The notes under the pieces are model-generated. The model was given only the letters and a program-made list of their open reading frames with translations, was not told the DNA's origin and did no database searches. DNA of 64,000 nt from positions 62,001 through 126,000 of the forward strand of contig DRGL01000079.1 of the NCBI GenBank assembly GCA_011050085.1, written 5' to 3'. This document shows positions 7,991 through 17,441 of the stretch, piece after piece. A program made the position numbers and the translations under genes. The DNA is from Pricia antarctica. Its GTDB lineage: Bacteria; Bacteroidota; Bacteroidia; Flavobacteriales; Flavobacteriaceae. Position 1 is the first letter of the stretch. Every line of letters starts with the position of its first letter.

Positions 7991-8236
7991 TACACGTTCC
8001 CGAAGATTCGCGATGGGTGCAACCTCCCGGCAGGTGTACGAATCGGTATTGCTAAATTTTAGGATGCATTGTAGCACTTAAGACCTAGATGTAAAGAAAC
8101 ATATTGATAGCGATTGTGCCTTCCTCTCACTACATCATCCTCTCGCTCGAGACTCGCTGGTGATGAGTTTCGTTGGAGGCAAGTAAAATTCTTAACGCCC
8201 CCTCTCCCATATTGTTTTATCCAAAATTCTCGTAGG
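7991..8236 (+). repeat. R2 repeat copy B
   Basis: Diverged direct copy of 2591-2796 with a longer, different central hairpin. Confidence 0.85.
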
Positions 8237-8473
8237 CCAACGACTACTTTGATAACCAATTAATTAGTATTTATTAAAATTAATGCGATTAACGCTTATT
8301 TGCCCAATTAATTAATTCTTCAAAATAGTTGAAGTCTGGGTTGTAATTGTGTTGTGTATTGAGGGTTATATCTAAAACAGAATTATATAGCACCGAACAA
8401 ACATTATATTTATTAGAAATAGCTTATATATAATTACTCAGAATTACAAACGACATATTAGTTCCAGCTAGCC

Positions 8474-9070
8474 TTAATAATACAATCTAAAATCAAGTAC
8501 TTTACAGACATCATAGTATCTTTGATGTAACTCCTCTACAACAGCAAACATATCATCATCCTCTTTAAATAGGTTAAAGAATGCTTTGTCAAGGATTGCG
8601 CTGCTTATACCATCAAATGCATTGCCATAGCCGGAAACCGCTTTCGCGTTAGTGATATCCAAGAAATACTGTGCTTCCTCTTCGTCCAAATCCAAAATTT
8701 TTGCGTTCGAAAAATGTAAAATCTTTCCTTTTAATCTTCCTTCAAAAAGTTCCGCAATTTCTTGCAGGCTATAGTAGTAGTCATTTAAGCAAATACTATT
8801 GGCTTCACCGGTCATGACCAAGTAGATAATTTCATAATCCTTAAAATTATGATCATCCAAGACCAGTGCATTTAAGCTATCCTCTAAGCCTTCGATAGTG
8901 TCACAGGTGTTGTAAATACTGGCTATCCCATATTTCATGGCCAATTGCTCCAAGTTTTCTTGAGCTTCGGTAACCTGGATTGTTTCTATGTCATCAACCC
9001 CTTCTAAACAATAAATGAAATAATCTGTATCTGTGGATTGTTCTTGGGGTAATTGTCGCCTCTCTAACAA
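8474..9070 (-). CDS. Conserved hypothetical protein, possibly caspase/CHAT-like fold (DUF6642-like)
   Basis: KGKILHFSNAKILDLDEEEAQYFLDITNAKAVSGYGNAFDGISSAILDKAFF resembles the CHAT-like HFSxC...AKAVSGY pattern; fold assignment is tentative. Confidence 0.45.
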   Translation of the reverse strand: MLERRQLPQEQSTDTDYFIYCLEGVDDIETIQVTEAQENLEQLAMKYGIASIYNTCDTIEGLEDSLNALVLDDHNFKDYEIIYLVMTGEANSICLNDYYYSLQEIAELFEGRLKGKILHFSNAKILDLDEEEAQYFLDITNAKAVSGYGNAFDGISSAILDKAFFNLFKEDDDMFAVVEELHQRYYDVCKVLDFRLYY

Positions 9071-9198
9071 GTCTCTGAATTTTTGTAAGCAATATAAAAT
9101 GCAAAATTACTGTACCGATTTAATTCTTTTGAGCCCTTTTATTTAAAATTCTAACCCATCCTCCCGTTAAAGTAAAAACTTAAAGTTTCCAAAAAAAG

Positions 9199-9212
9199 AA
9201 TGAACATTCATT
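9199..9212. promoter_or_regulatory. Candidate TetR autoregulatory operator
   Basis: AATGAA-CA-TTCATT inverted repeat just upstream of TATCTTTG (9221-9228), which fits the Bacteroidetes TAnnTTTG -7 element, and of the TetR start at 9247. Confidence 0.55.
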
Positions 9213-9246
9213 TTTATTTATATCTTTGTCCCATCAAACAAAAATC

Positions 9247-9825
9247 ATGGCTAAACTTCAAAAGAGCATAGACAAACGTAACGCACTTATAAAGTCCACA
9301 ATTGAGCTTGTAAACAACAATGGGTTCCACGCTACGCCTATGAGTAAAATTGCCAAAATGGCTAATGTCTCACCGGCCACCATTTACCTGTATTTTGAAA
9401 ATAAACAAGATCTGGTCAACCAAACCTATTTGGAGGTAAAATCGAACTACACCGCTTTTGTGTTTGAGACCTACGATAAGGATACTTCAGTCAAGACCGG
9501 CTTTGAACTTATATGGAGACGTATTGCGGATTTTAATCGAACAGAATGCGAATATTCATTTTTTCTACACCAATGTAACAATACCCAAATCATTGATGAA
9601 CCTAGTCGAAAGGAAGGAATTCGGCATCTACAACCCCTACTCGACCTCTGGAAACGCGGTAAGCAGGGAGGTGTAATTAAACCCATTTCAGATTATATTC
9701 TGTATGCCTGTTCCATAAATCCTTTATCCTTTTTAATGATGGCTCAAAAGCAAGACCAATTTCAATTGACCGAAGAACAGGTCGAAGATGCATTTCTTAC
9801 CGCTTGGGACAGTATTACACTATAA
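9247..9825 (+). CDS. TetR/AcrR family transcriptional regulator
   Basis: N-terminal HTH ...GFHATPMSKIAKMANVSPATIYLYFENKQDLVNQTY; ATG at 9247 preferred over TTG at 9226. Confidence 0.9.
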   Translation: MAKLQKSIDKRNALIKSTIELVNNNGFHATPMSKIAKMANVSPATIYLYFENKQDLVNQTYLEVKSNYTAFVFETYDKDTSVKTGFELIWRRIADFNRTECEYSFFLHQCNNTQIIDEPSRKEGIRHLQPLLDLWKRGKQGGVIKPISDYILYACSINPLSFLMMAQKQDQFQLTEEQVEDAFLTAWDSITL

Positions 9826-9826
9826 A

Positions 9827-10486
9827 ATGAAAAAAACAGCTATTATATTAGGTGCAACGGGTTTAACGGGCTCACTACTTTTAGAGACACTGTGCCATGA
9901 TGATCGGTATGACACCATCAAGTTATTTTCCAGAACGAAAATGGATGGGCTCCCCTCAAAAGTGAAACAGTGGATCGGCGACCTATTGGAGTTGGAAAAT
10001 TTTAAGGAGGATTTTACGGCAGATGAAGTCTATTGTTGCATTGGTACGACCACTAAAAAAACACCGGATAAAACGCGTTACAGAAAAATAGATTTCGGAA
10101 TTCCGGTGACCGCCGCCAAACTTACAAAGGCAAATGGGATTCCAACCTATTTGGTAGTCTCGGCCTTAGGGGCAGATGCAAACAGCTCCATCTTCTACAA
10201 CAAAACCAAAGGGGAAATGGAAGAGGCTGTACTTTCTGAAAAAATTGAAAAAACCCACATTTTACAGCCTTCTATTATTGGAGGTCATCGGGAAGAAAAA
10301 CGCATTGGAGAAAAAATGGCATTGGCCGCGTTTCGATTTTTACAGCCTTTATTCATCGGAAAATTAAAAAAATACAGGATAACGGACGCTAAAGACATTG
10401 CGCAAGCTATGGTCAACTTAGCAAATTCAAATGCAACAGATATAAGAATTACATCTGCTAGTATCAAGCAATATGCAAATTTGTAA
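9827..10486 (+). CDS. NAD(P)H-binding oxidoreductase (atypical SDR)
   Basis: KKTAIILGATGLTGSLLLETL Rossmann motif; ATG at 9827. Confidence 0.85.
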   Translation: MKKTAIILGATGLTGSLLLETLCHDDRYDTIKLFSRTKMDGLPSKVKQWIGDLLELENFKEDFTADEVYCCIGTTTKKTPDKTRYRKIDFGIPVTAAKLTKANGIPTYLVVSALGADANSSIFYNKTKGEMEEAVLSEKIEKTHILQPSIIGGHREEKRIGEKMALAAFRFLQPLFIGKLKKYRITDAKDIAQAMVNLANSNATDIRITSASIKQYANL

Positions 10487-10507
10487 CCTACTTAAAAATA
10501 ATATGTT

Positions 10508-10954
10508 ATGAAAAAATCGTTCAATACAACCCGTATCCTTCAAAACATATTTAGAATTGTGTTAGGCGCTTTTATGCTCTATGCAGGAATAGGACATCTA
10601 AGCTTCCTTAGGACGGAATTTCAAGCACAAGTGCCCACTTGGATCACAACAGATAAAGGGTTTATGGATTTTATAGTGGTAGCCTCCGGTGTGGTAGAAA
10701 TCCTTTTCGGAGCACTCATGATCTACGGAGGTAAATTGAAAGTTAAAACAGGTATCGCATTGGCCATATTTTATATCCTCATTTTCCCTGGAAACATTAA
10801 TCAATATGTAAATGAAATAGATTCTTTTGGATTAGACACAGACTGGCAACGATTAATTCGATTGATTTTTCAGCCCGTTTTAATTATCTGGGCTTTGTGG
10901 TCTACAGGAGCACTTAATTATTTACTAACAAAGAAAAAAAACAACAATACATAA
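10508..10954 (+). CDS. DoxX-like membrane protein
   Basis: FRIVLGAFMLYAGIGHLSFLR..., four predicted TM segments. Confidence 0.75.
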   Translation: MKKSFNTTRILQNIFRIVLGAFMLYAGIGHLSFLRTEFQAQVPTWITTDKGFMDFIVVASGVVEILFGALMIYGGKLKVKTGIALAIFYILIFPGNINQYVNEIDSFGLDTDWQRLIRLIFQPVLIIWALWSTGALNYLLTKKKNNNT

Positions 10955-10965
10955 ATAGTAAAAAA

Positions 10966-11598
10966 ATGGAATTATTAGACAAATTAAATTGGAGATACGC
11001 TGCAAAAGCGATGAATGGAGAAAAAGTAGCTCAAGATAAAATTGACAATATCATCGAGGCTGCTCGTTTAGCTCCCACCTCTAGCGGATTACAACCATTT
11101 GAAATTATTGTAGTCACAAATCAAGCGATTAAAGAAAAAATAAGACCTATAGCTTGGGATCAATCCGTAATCACAGACTGCTCTCACCTACTCGTTTTTG
11201 CGGCTTGGGATACGTATACCGAAGATAGAATTAACTATATGTTCGATTTAACGAACGAGATCAGGGGATTTAAAAACGAAGGTTGGGAAAACTACCGTCA
11301 AAAGTTATTACAAATGTATCCGCAACAAGATGCTGAAGTCAACTTTAACCATGCGGCCCGACAGGCGTATATTGCTTTTTCGCAAGCGATTACGGCTGCT
11401 GCCTATGAAGGTGTAGATGCGACACCCCTAGAAGGTTTTGATGCCGATAAGCTGGATGAAATATTAGACTTAAGAGCAAAAGGCCTGCGCAGCGCAGTAA
11501 TGCTACCGATCGGTTACCGAGATGCCGATAAAGACTGGTTGGTAGACCTTGTAAAGGTTAGAAAAAGCACAGAAGATTTGGTAACGGTTCTTTCATAA
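10966..11598 (+). CDS. Nitroreductase family protein (NfsB-like)
   Basis: RYAAKAMNGEKV...ARLAPTSSGLQPFEIIVV; ...AAAYEGVDATPLEGF. Confidence 0.9.
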   Translation: MELLDKLNWRYAAKAMNGEKVAQDKIDNIIEAARLAPTSSGLQPFEIIVVTNQAIKEKIRPIAWDQSVITDCSHLLVFAAWDTYTEDRINYMFDLTNEIRGFKNEGWENYRQKLLQMYPQQDAEVNFNHAARQAYIAFSQAITAAAYEGVDATPLEGFDADKLDEILDLRAKGLRSAVMLPIGYRDADKDWLVDLVKVRKSTEDLVTVLS

Positions 11599-11662
11599 TT
11601 AATCCAGTACAACATATTTATAAAGGAATACAACAAGAAATACTAATTTAAATAGAAAACAA

Positions 11663-12340
11663 ATGAAGATTTTATTCGTATTAACATCTCACGACACATT
11701 AGGAGACACAGGAAAAAAAACAGGATTTTGGGTTGAAGAATTTGCGAACCCGTATTATACCTTAAAAGACAAAGGGGCCAGTATTACAATCGCCACACCC
11801 AAAGGAGGTGCTGCACCCATAGATCCGACTAGTGATGCGCCAGATGCGGCAACCGAAGCTACCGAACGTTTTGATACCGACGCAGAGGCTAAAGCAAAAA
11901 TTGCAAATACAGAAGTATTGGCAGAAATGAATCCAGATGATTTTGATGCTGTCTTTTATCCAGGCGGACATGGTCCTTTATGGGATTTAGCAAACGATGC
12001 CGATTCTATCGCACTAATAGAAAAATTTAATGCGCAGGAAAAACCAATTGGATTCGTATGCCATGCACCAGCTGCCTTGAAAAGTGTAAAAAACACGGAT
12101 GGTACTCCCTTAGTAAAAGGTAAAAAGGTAACCGGATTTACGAATAGCGAAGAAGCTGCCGTTGGACTTACCGATGTTGTGCCCTTTCTGGTAGAAGATA
12201 TGTTGCAAAAAAATGGAGGTATCTATTCAAAAAAAGAAGATTGGGCCGTGTATGCGATACAAGATGGAAATTTAATTACAGGTCAAAATCCGGCCTCGTC
12301 TAAATTAGTGGCTGAAAAACTGCTAGAGAGTTTAAAGTAA
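11663..12340 (+). CDS. DJ-1/PfpI family protein (type 1 glutamine amidotransferase-like, Hsp31-like)
   Basis: YPGGHGPLWDLA...IGFVCHAPAALK nucleophile elbow. Confidence 0.88.
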   Translation: MKILFVLTSHDTLGDTGKKTGFWVEEFANPYYTLKDKGASITIATPKGGAAPIDPTSDAPDAATEATERFDTDAEAKAKIANTEVLAEMNPDDFDAVFYPGGHGPLWDLANDADSIALIEKFNAQEKPIGFVCHAPAALKSVKNTDGTPLVKGKKVTGFTNSEEAAVGLTDVVPFLVEDMLQKNGGIYSKKEDWAVYAIQDGNLITGQNPASSKLVAEKLLESLK

Positions 12341-12360
12341 GCGAGTTCTTTTAGATTGAT

Positions 12361-12395
12361 AAAAGGTTGTCCATTTAGGGCAACCTTTTTTTTTA
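12361..12395 (+). terminator. Rho-independent terminator
   Basis: AAAAGGTTGTCCATTTAGGGCAACCTTTTTTTTT. Confidence 0.85.
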
Positions 12396-12531
12396 CATAG
12401 TACCAAAACATTGCCTTACAATATCAAAGCTTCATAACGTAGAACACTAAAAAATCAAATGTTTTATCACCGCATCATGAGTGGGGAACGACAGCTTGTT
12501 CTTGGTGGGCTCGCGGTCAGAGTTACCCTTC

Positions 12532-15500
12532 TTAAATGCTTACCTGCAATTCTACTTCTGCAGTAATATCTTTATCAGCCAATGCCTTTATTTCAGACTT
12601 AGGAAATATGAGCTTAAACGTAGTTCCTTTTTCTTTTCCTTCAGATTCCGCAAGTATAGTACCTCCGTGAGAGTCGACTATTTTTTTTATCATGTAAAGT
12701 CCTAGTCCTGTCCCTTTTACGCCAGAATGAAATCTTTTAAAGGGTGTGAATAATTTTTCTATTGCATTTTTGTCCATACCAGATCCATTATCACGAATCA
12801 AAAATGTATTGGTCTCACTACCCTCTTCACATGTAACTGAAATTATAGGATCTGTTTGATTCCCCATATATTTAATAGCATTATCCAATAAATTACCAAA
12901 AACCTGGATAATTCTTTTCTTATCTCCGTAGATATTGGGTAGGTTTTCTGAAATATCGACTTCTATATTGGACATATCAAGCTTAGCTTTTGTAAGATTT
13001 TTGACGGTAACCAATAATTTATTTATGTCCAATACTTCACTATCGTTTTCAATTTTGCCAAGTTGTGCTATTTTGGTGATGTCGGCAATTAATTCATTCA
13101 TATTACTACAGGAAAGGTCTATCAATTCCAAATACTCTTGAATATTTGGGAAATCCTTAAGTTCGATTTCCATTGGAATAAAGCTGGCTATACCTACGAT
13201 ATTGTTTAACGGAGTCTTTAAATCGTGGGAAACAGCAAAAGTAAATCTCTGAATTTCTTCATTTTTTAATTCCAAATCTTTTTTAGCTACTAGAAGTTTT
13301 TCTTTCTGAAGTTGCAACTCAGTGGTACGCTCCTCTATTTTGCGCTTTAAAATATTTTGGTTTTTTTTAATTGTCCTTACCTTAATATTATAGGAAATGT
13401 AAAGGAAAAACAAAAGAAAAACTAAAGCCATTAATTTAAACCACCATGTTTGCCAATATGGAGGGATAATCTCAATATTGAGCTTTACCTCGTTGTTCAC
13501 CCATATGCCATCGGAATTTGTAGATTTAATCCGTAAAGTATAATTGCCGGGATTGAGATTTGTATATGTAGCACTAGATGTATTTTCGACATAATTCCAA
13601 TCTGTTTCAAAACCTTCCAAGAAATATGCATAATTTACCCTATTTGGATGTCTATAGGTGATGGCCTTAAAATCAATGGTAAATACCGACTGATTGTGAT
13701 TGAATGTCAGGGATTTTACTTGACTCACGTCTTTTTGTAAAATTCCAGTATTGTCATTGGGTATAACTTCTCGATTAAATAATTTCAGTCCTGAAATAAA
13801 CAAAGCAGGCTCATCTTTTCTTTTTTCAACTTCATCGGGTCTAAATATGTTCAAACCATTAACACCTCCAAAAATATACTCTTCTGTCTTTGTGACCAGA
13901 AATGAATTTGAATTGAATTCGTTGGACTGCAGGCCATCGGCTACATCATAATTAATTGTTTCACCGGTAGATGTATTGAATTTACTTATACCACCCTCTG
14001 TACTTAGCCATAAATACTTTTTACTTTCAACTACAATCCCCTTAATCGCATCATTTCGTAGTCCATCAAATTCTGAAATAGATAGGAAAGAATCTTCTTC
14101 AGGCATATATTTATTAAGGCCTCCTGCCGTACCCACCCAAATAATATCATTATTATCTTGAACAATGGTATTAACAAAATCATTGCTTAATGCATTTCTA
14201 CTATTATTGGAATGGTAGTGAACACTCTTCCAGGTACCCTCATTTTCAGTCAGTTTAAATAGACCTGAATTTAGGGTACCAATCCATATATTGCCGGCTT
14301 TGTCCTCGAATACATGATACATTGTATTGATATCGGCACCATTAAAATGAGATGTCAAAGGTATATTCTGGTATATATTGGTTTGTTGGTCAAATAGTTG
14401 AATTCCACCAAAAAAATTGAGTATCCAGATTCTATCTTTAGAATCCTTTAACAGGCCGGGAATATTATTTGATAATAAAAATGAATTTTCAGTGTTCCAA
14501 ATTTCAAATTTCTTGCTTACAGTATTGAAAATAGTAATCCCATTTCCCCATGAACCGGCCCATAATTCATCACTATTTGTTTCTAACAATGAAAGAACCG
14601 CGTTAGTACCGAAAGTTTCATCATTCGATGTATACTGTTGAAAAAGATTTGAAGTCCTGTTCCAATAGTTTAAACCCCCTTCGGTGCCTATCCAAATATT
14701 GCCTTCGTCATCCTCAATAATACAATTGACTAAATCATTGCTCAAGGATTGTTCTTTAATCGGATTGGTTTTAATGTGTTTGAATTTGTAGTATTCCTGA
14801 TCATAAAAACTAAGTCCGCTTTTAAAGGGTGCTATCCACATAACACCATTTCTGGCTTTTAAAAGTGTCCAAATAGAATTACATGAAATGGAAGTTGGAC
14901 GATTAACACTGTGTTCTTCATGTCGTATAGTATCCATGGCTAGAGAAGATATGAACAGGCCATTATTTTCCGTACCAATCCACAAATCATCATTATCATC
15001 CTGCGCTAATGAACGTATGACATAACCAGGACTTATACTCTTTTTTTTGGTCAGCAGTTTTGAGGTGGCGCTTAGGCTCAAATCGATTAATGATCCATTA
15101 CCGGTTCCCAATATAAACTTGTCTTTATCCAACGCTATGGCACTAGTGATTTCTGTATTTTCCTGAATCTGATTCAGAATTTTCATATCCATATTGATGA
15201 TATACACATTGTAAGTAGAAATAATCAGAATCCGTTCATCATCCAATGGTACTGTCTTAATAATTTTGTTAGACTTGCCATTCTCAACTTTAGTTTTATT
15301 ACGGGCGGTGGAGAAGTGTTTTAGTTTTCCAGTTTCTGTATGGTATCTAAATAATCCATCGATTTCTGTTCCCAACCAAAGGGTCTTATTTATTTTTATT
15401 ATGGTTTCAAATCTTTTTGTTTCAAGCTTTTTTCCGTCACCTTTAAACGGGTAGGGGTTTGCAACATTCAAACGACGGTCGTACATAGTTAATCCTTGAT

Positions 15501-15810
15501 TCGTTCCAATTAATAAATCTTGATTATCCTCGTATATGGATAGTATGTAATCGTTCGTTAGACCAGTTTTTCCGTCTAAACTTTTTTTGAATATTTCAAA
15601 ATCCTTTCCATCATATTTATTCAGTCCGTTTCTGGTCCCAACCCAAATAAAACCATAACTATCTTCGAAGAGTACGGTGGCCGTACTTTGGGACATGCCA
15701 GTTTTTATATGCTGAAAGTTGAGAGTGATATCAGTTTGGGAATAGGTGGAATCAAACGATATAAAAAAAATGAATACCGCAAGTATTCGTAATGTGATTT
15801 GGTGAATCAT
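12532..15810 (-). CDS. Two-component-system sensor: two propeller regulator domains + Y_Y_Y + TM + HisKA/HATPase, 1092 aa
   Basis: Repeated GLNKYDGKDF/ILxIYEDNxxxLWIGT propeller blades, YxLEGFETDWNYV Y_Y_Y domain, FAVSHDLKTPLNNI H-box, NLLDNAIKYMG N-box, GTGLGLYMIKKIV. Confidence 0.9.
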   Translation of the reverse strand: MIHQITLRILAVFIFFISFDSTYSQTDITLNFQHIKTGMSQSTATVLFEDSYGFIWVGTRNGLNKYDGKDFEIFKKSLDGKTGLTNDYILSIYEDNQDLLIGTNQGLTMYDRRLNVANPYPFKGDGKKLETKRFETIIKINKTLWLGTEIDGLFRYHTETGKLKHFSTARNKTKVENGKSNKIIKTVPLDDERILIISTYNVYIINMDMKILNQIQENTEITSAIALDKDKFILGTGNGSLIDLSLSATSKLLTKKKSISPGYVIRSLAQDDNDDLWIGTENNGLFISSLAMDTIRHEEHSVNRPTSISCNSIWTLLKARNGVMWIAPFKSGLSFYDQEYYKFKHIKTNPIKEQSLSNDLVNCIIEDDEGNIWIGTEGGLNYWNRTSNLFQQYTSNDETFGTNAVLSLLETNSDELWAGSWGNGITIFNTVSKKFEIWNTENSFLLSNNIPGLLKDSKDRIWILNFFGGIQLFDQQTNIYQNIPLTSHFNGADINTMYHVFEDKAGNIWIGTLNSGLFKLTENEGTWKSVHYHSNNSRNALSNDFVNTIVQDNNDIIWVGTAGGLNKYMPEEDSFLSISEFDGLRNDAIKGIVVESKKYLWLSTEGGISKFNTSTGETINYDVADGLQSNEFNSNSFLVTKTEEYIFGGVNGLNIFRPDEVEKRKDEPALFISGLKLFNREVIPNDNTGILQKDVSQVKSLTFNHNQSVFTIDFKAITYRHPNRVNYAYFLEGFETDWNYVENTSSATYTNLNPGNYTLRIKSTNSDGIWVNNEVKLNIEIIPPYWQTWWFKLMALVFLLFFLYISYNIKVRTIKKNQNILKRKIEERTTELQLQKEKLLVAKKDLELKNEEIQRFTFAVSHDLKTPLNNIVGIASFIPMEIELKDFPNIQEYLELIDLSCSNMNELIADITKIAQLGKIENDSEVLDINKLLVTVKNLTKAKLDMSNIEVDISENLPNIYGDKKRIIQVFGNLLDNAIKYMGNQTDPIISVTCEEGSETNTFLIRDNGSGMDKNAIEKLFTPFKRFHSGVKGTGLGLYMIKKIVDSHGGTILAESEGKEKGTTFKLIFPKSEIKALADKDITAEVELQVSI

Positions 15811-16313
15811 TACGGATTAGTTGAAGATTGTCCTATAATGAACGTGACTTAAGCTCTTTTATTACTTATTTAACATTCAGCCCAAGCGTATAAGAGTAGA
15901 TATCCTTGTGTAACTATTACTATCGCTTAAAACAAAATTTGTCAATCAAACGATTAAAAATCACAGAACTGCAATTCGTTTTTCCCAATAAACCATTAAG
16001 ATAGCAACACGGGTCGATGAGATAAATCGCAAGACAGTCGTCCTTTCAGCAACATATTGGGATTTGAAGAAGAAATAATACTTTCTAGGCGTATCTGGAG
16101 TGAGGCTGCCTTAAAATCAGGGTAAGTAGTACGATACCCTCATTATGTATTTTATCAGCCTTGACCCTATTTTATTTTGGGAATTAAACCGGTGAGGCAC
16201 TTTTACAATTACATCCCATTAAACTAAAAGCTTGCACTCATCGCTATTTATCTACATTTAAAATGTTCCTTGCTTGTATTAGGAATCGCCTATTCCCTAA
16301 TCCATTCCTTTCT

Positions 16314-17423
16314 TTATTCGGCAGCAATTTTAAATTTAATACGGTAATCAGATTTATCTTCATTTGTTCTAGTGGAATTCCCCAGATTTTCATCAAACAG
16401 TCGATGTAACGAATTGCCTGCAAAATCCTCAAGTTTTGGGTCCACGACTATTTCGTAGTTTCCTTTTTTCCAACTCTTTGACGGGGTAAAGTGGAGTGTT
16501 GAACCCCATTTGTTCAGCTTCCTTTTACCTGGAATTGGTTTGCCGTCTAAACCGTAAATACCAATACTTTCCTGCGCCAGCTCATGGTCCAAAGCTTCGT
16601 CAAAGTGAATTGTCAGTGGCTTCATACTGTTGGAGGACGGAGCATCAAGCTTCCAATTTTCTACATCCGGTTTACGGGTATCGGGAGCGGTAACTATCCA
16701 TTGTTTACGGTAGGTTTCAGTTAATTCTTGACCTGCGGCTGTTTTCCATTTTCTATCAATGGTGATGGTATATGCGTTGCCTTCTTTTAGCGGAAGTCCA
16801 AGTTCCCGATTGGGAATTAAATCCGTTTTTATCCTTCCGGGGTCGAGCCATAGGGTCAGCCGGTCATGCCGGCGGTTCCAAAGTTCAGTTTCCAAGGCTA
16901 GAAATATGGATTCTTCCTTATCTTCGGTAGTATTATAGACCTTTATAAAGTCCAACGCACTGCCTACATACTGCATGGGCTGTGAAAAATGCACATATAT
17001 CTTAAGCAGATTTTCCGGAACGCTGTCCTGAGCCGGATAGATACCCATGATTTTAGGAGCTAATGCTACTGTTTTAGCGGGAATTGAAAAATCGGAGAGC
17101 TTCTGTCCCGCTTCCCTGACTTCATAGTCCTGACCAGGCGTAAACGGAACCGCTGGCGTAAACAATATTTTAGCCGCTGATGCGTCAAACGTTCCCAATA
17201 CCGCCGTTGCGATTTCCCCTTTCATATATATACCGAGAACATCCGGGTTTCCGGTATACTCCATTTGAACGCTTACTGCGTTTGCGTTCTTATAATTTAT
17301 CTGAAGGACATCAAGGCTTCCGTTCTGCCGACATCCATAAAAAACCGACATGAATACATAAAAAAAGATCAGGATAATCCTGACCTTTTTCAAATTGTAT
17401 ATAGTAAACTTATATATGCTCAA
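16314..17423 (-). CDS. Lipoprotein with Ig-like (Big_5/SbsA-type) domains
   Basis: Lipobox-like FYGCRQ; PAQDSVPENLLKIYVHFSQPMQYV, LTIHFDEALDHELAQESIGIYG. Confidence 0.7.
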   Translation of the reverse strand: MSIYKFTIYNLKKVRIILIFFYVFMSVFYGCRQNGSLDVLQINYKNANAVSVQMEYTGNPDVLGIYMKGEIATAVLGTFDASAAKILFTPAVPFTPGQDYEVREAGQKLSDFSIPAKTVALAPKIMGIYPAQDSVPENLLKIYVHFSQPMQYVGSALDFIKVYNTTEDKEESIFLALETELWNRRHDRLTLWLDPGRIKTDLIPNRELGLPLKEGNAYTITIDRKWKTAAGQELTETYRKQWIVTAPDTRKPDVENWKLDAPSSNSMKPLTIHFDEALDHELAQESIGIYGLDGKPIPGKRKLNKWGSTLHFTPSKSWKKGNYEIVVDPKLEDFAGNSLHRLFDENLGNSTRTNEDKSDYRIKFKIAAE

Positions 17424-17441
17424 AACCTTTGCAATCTTTCA

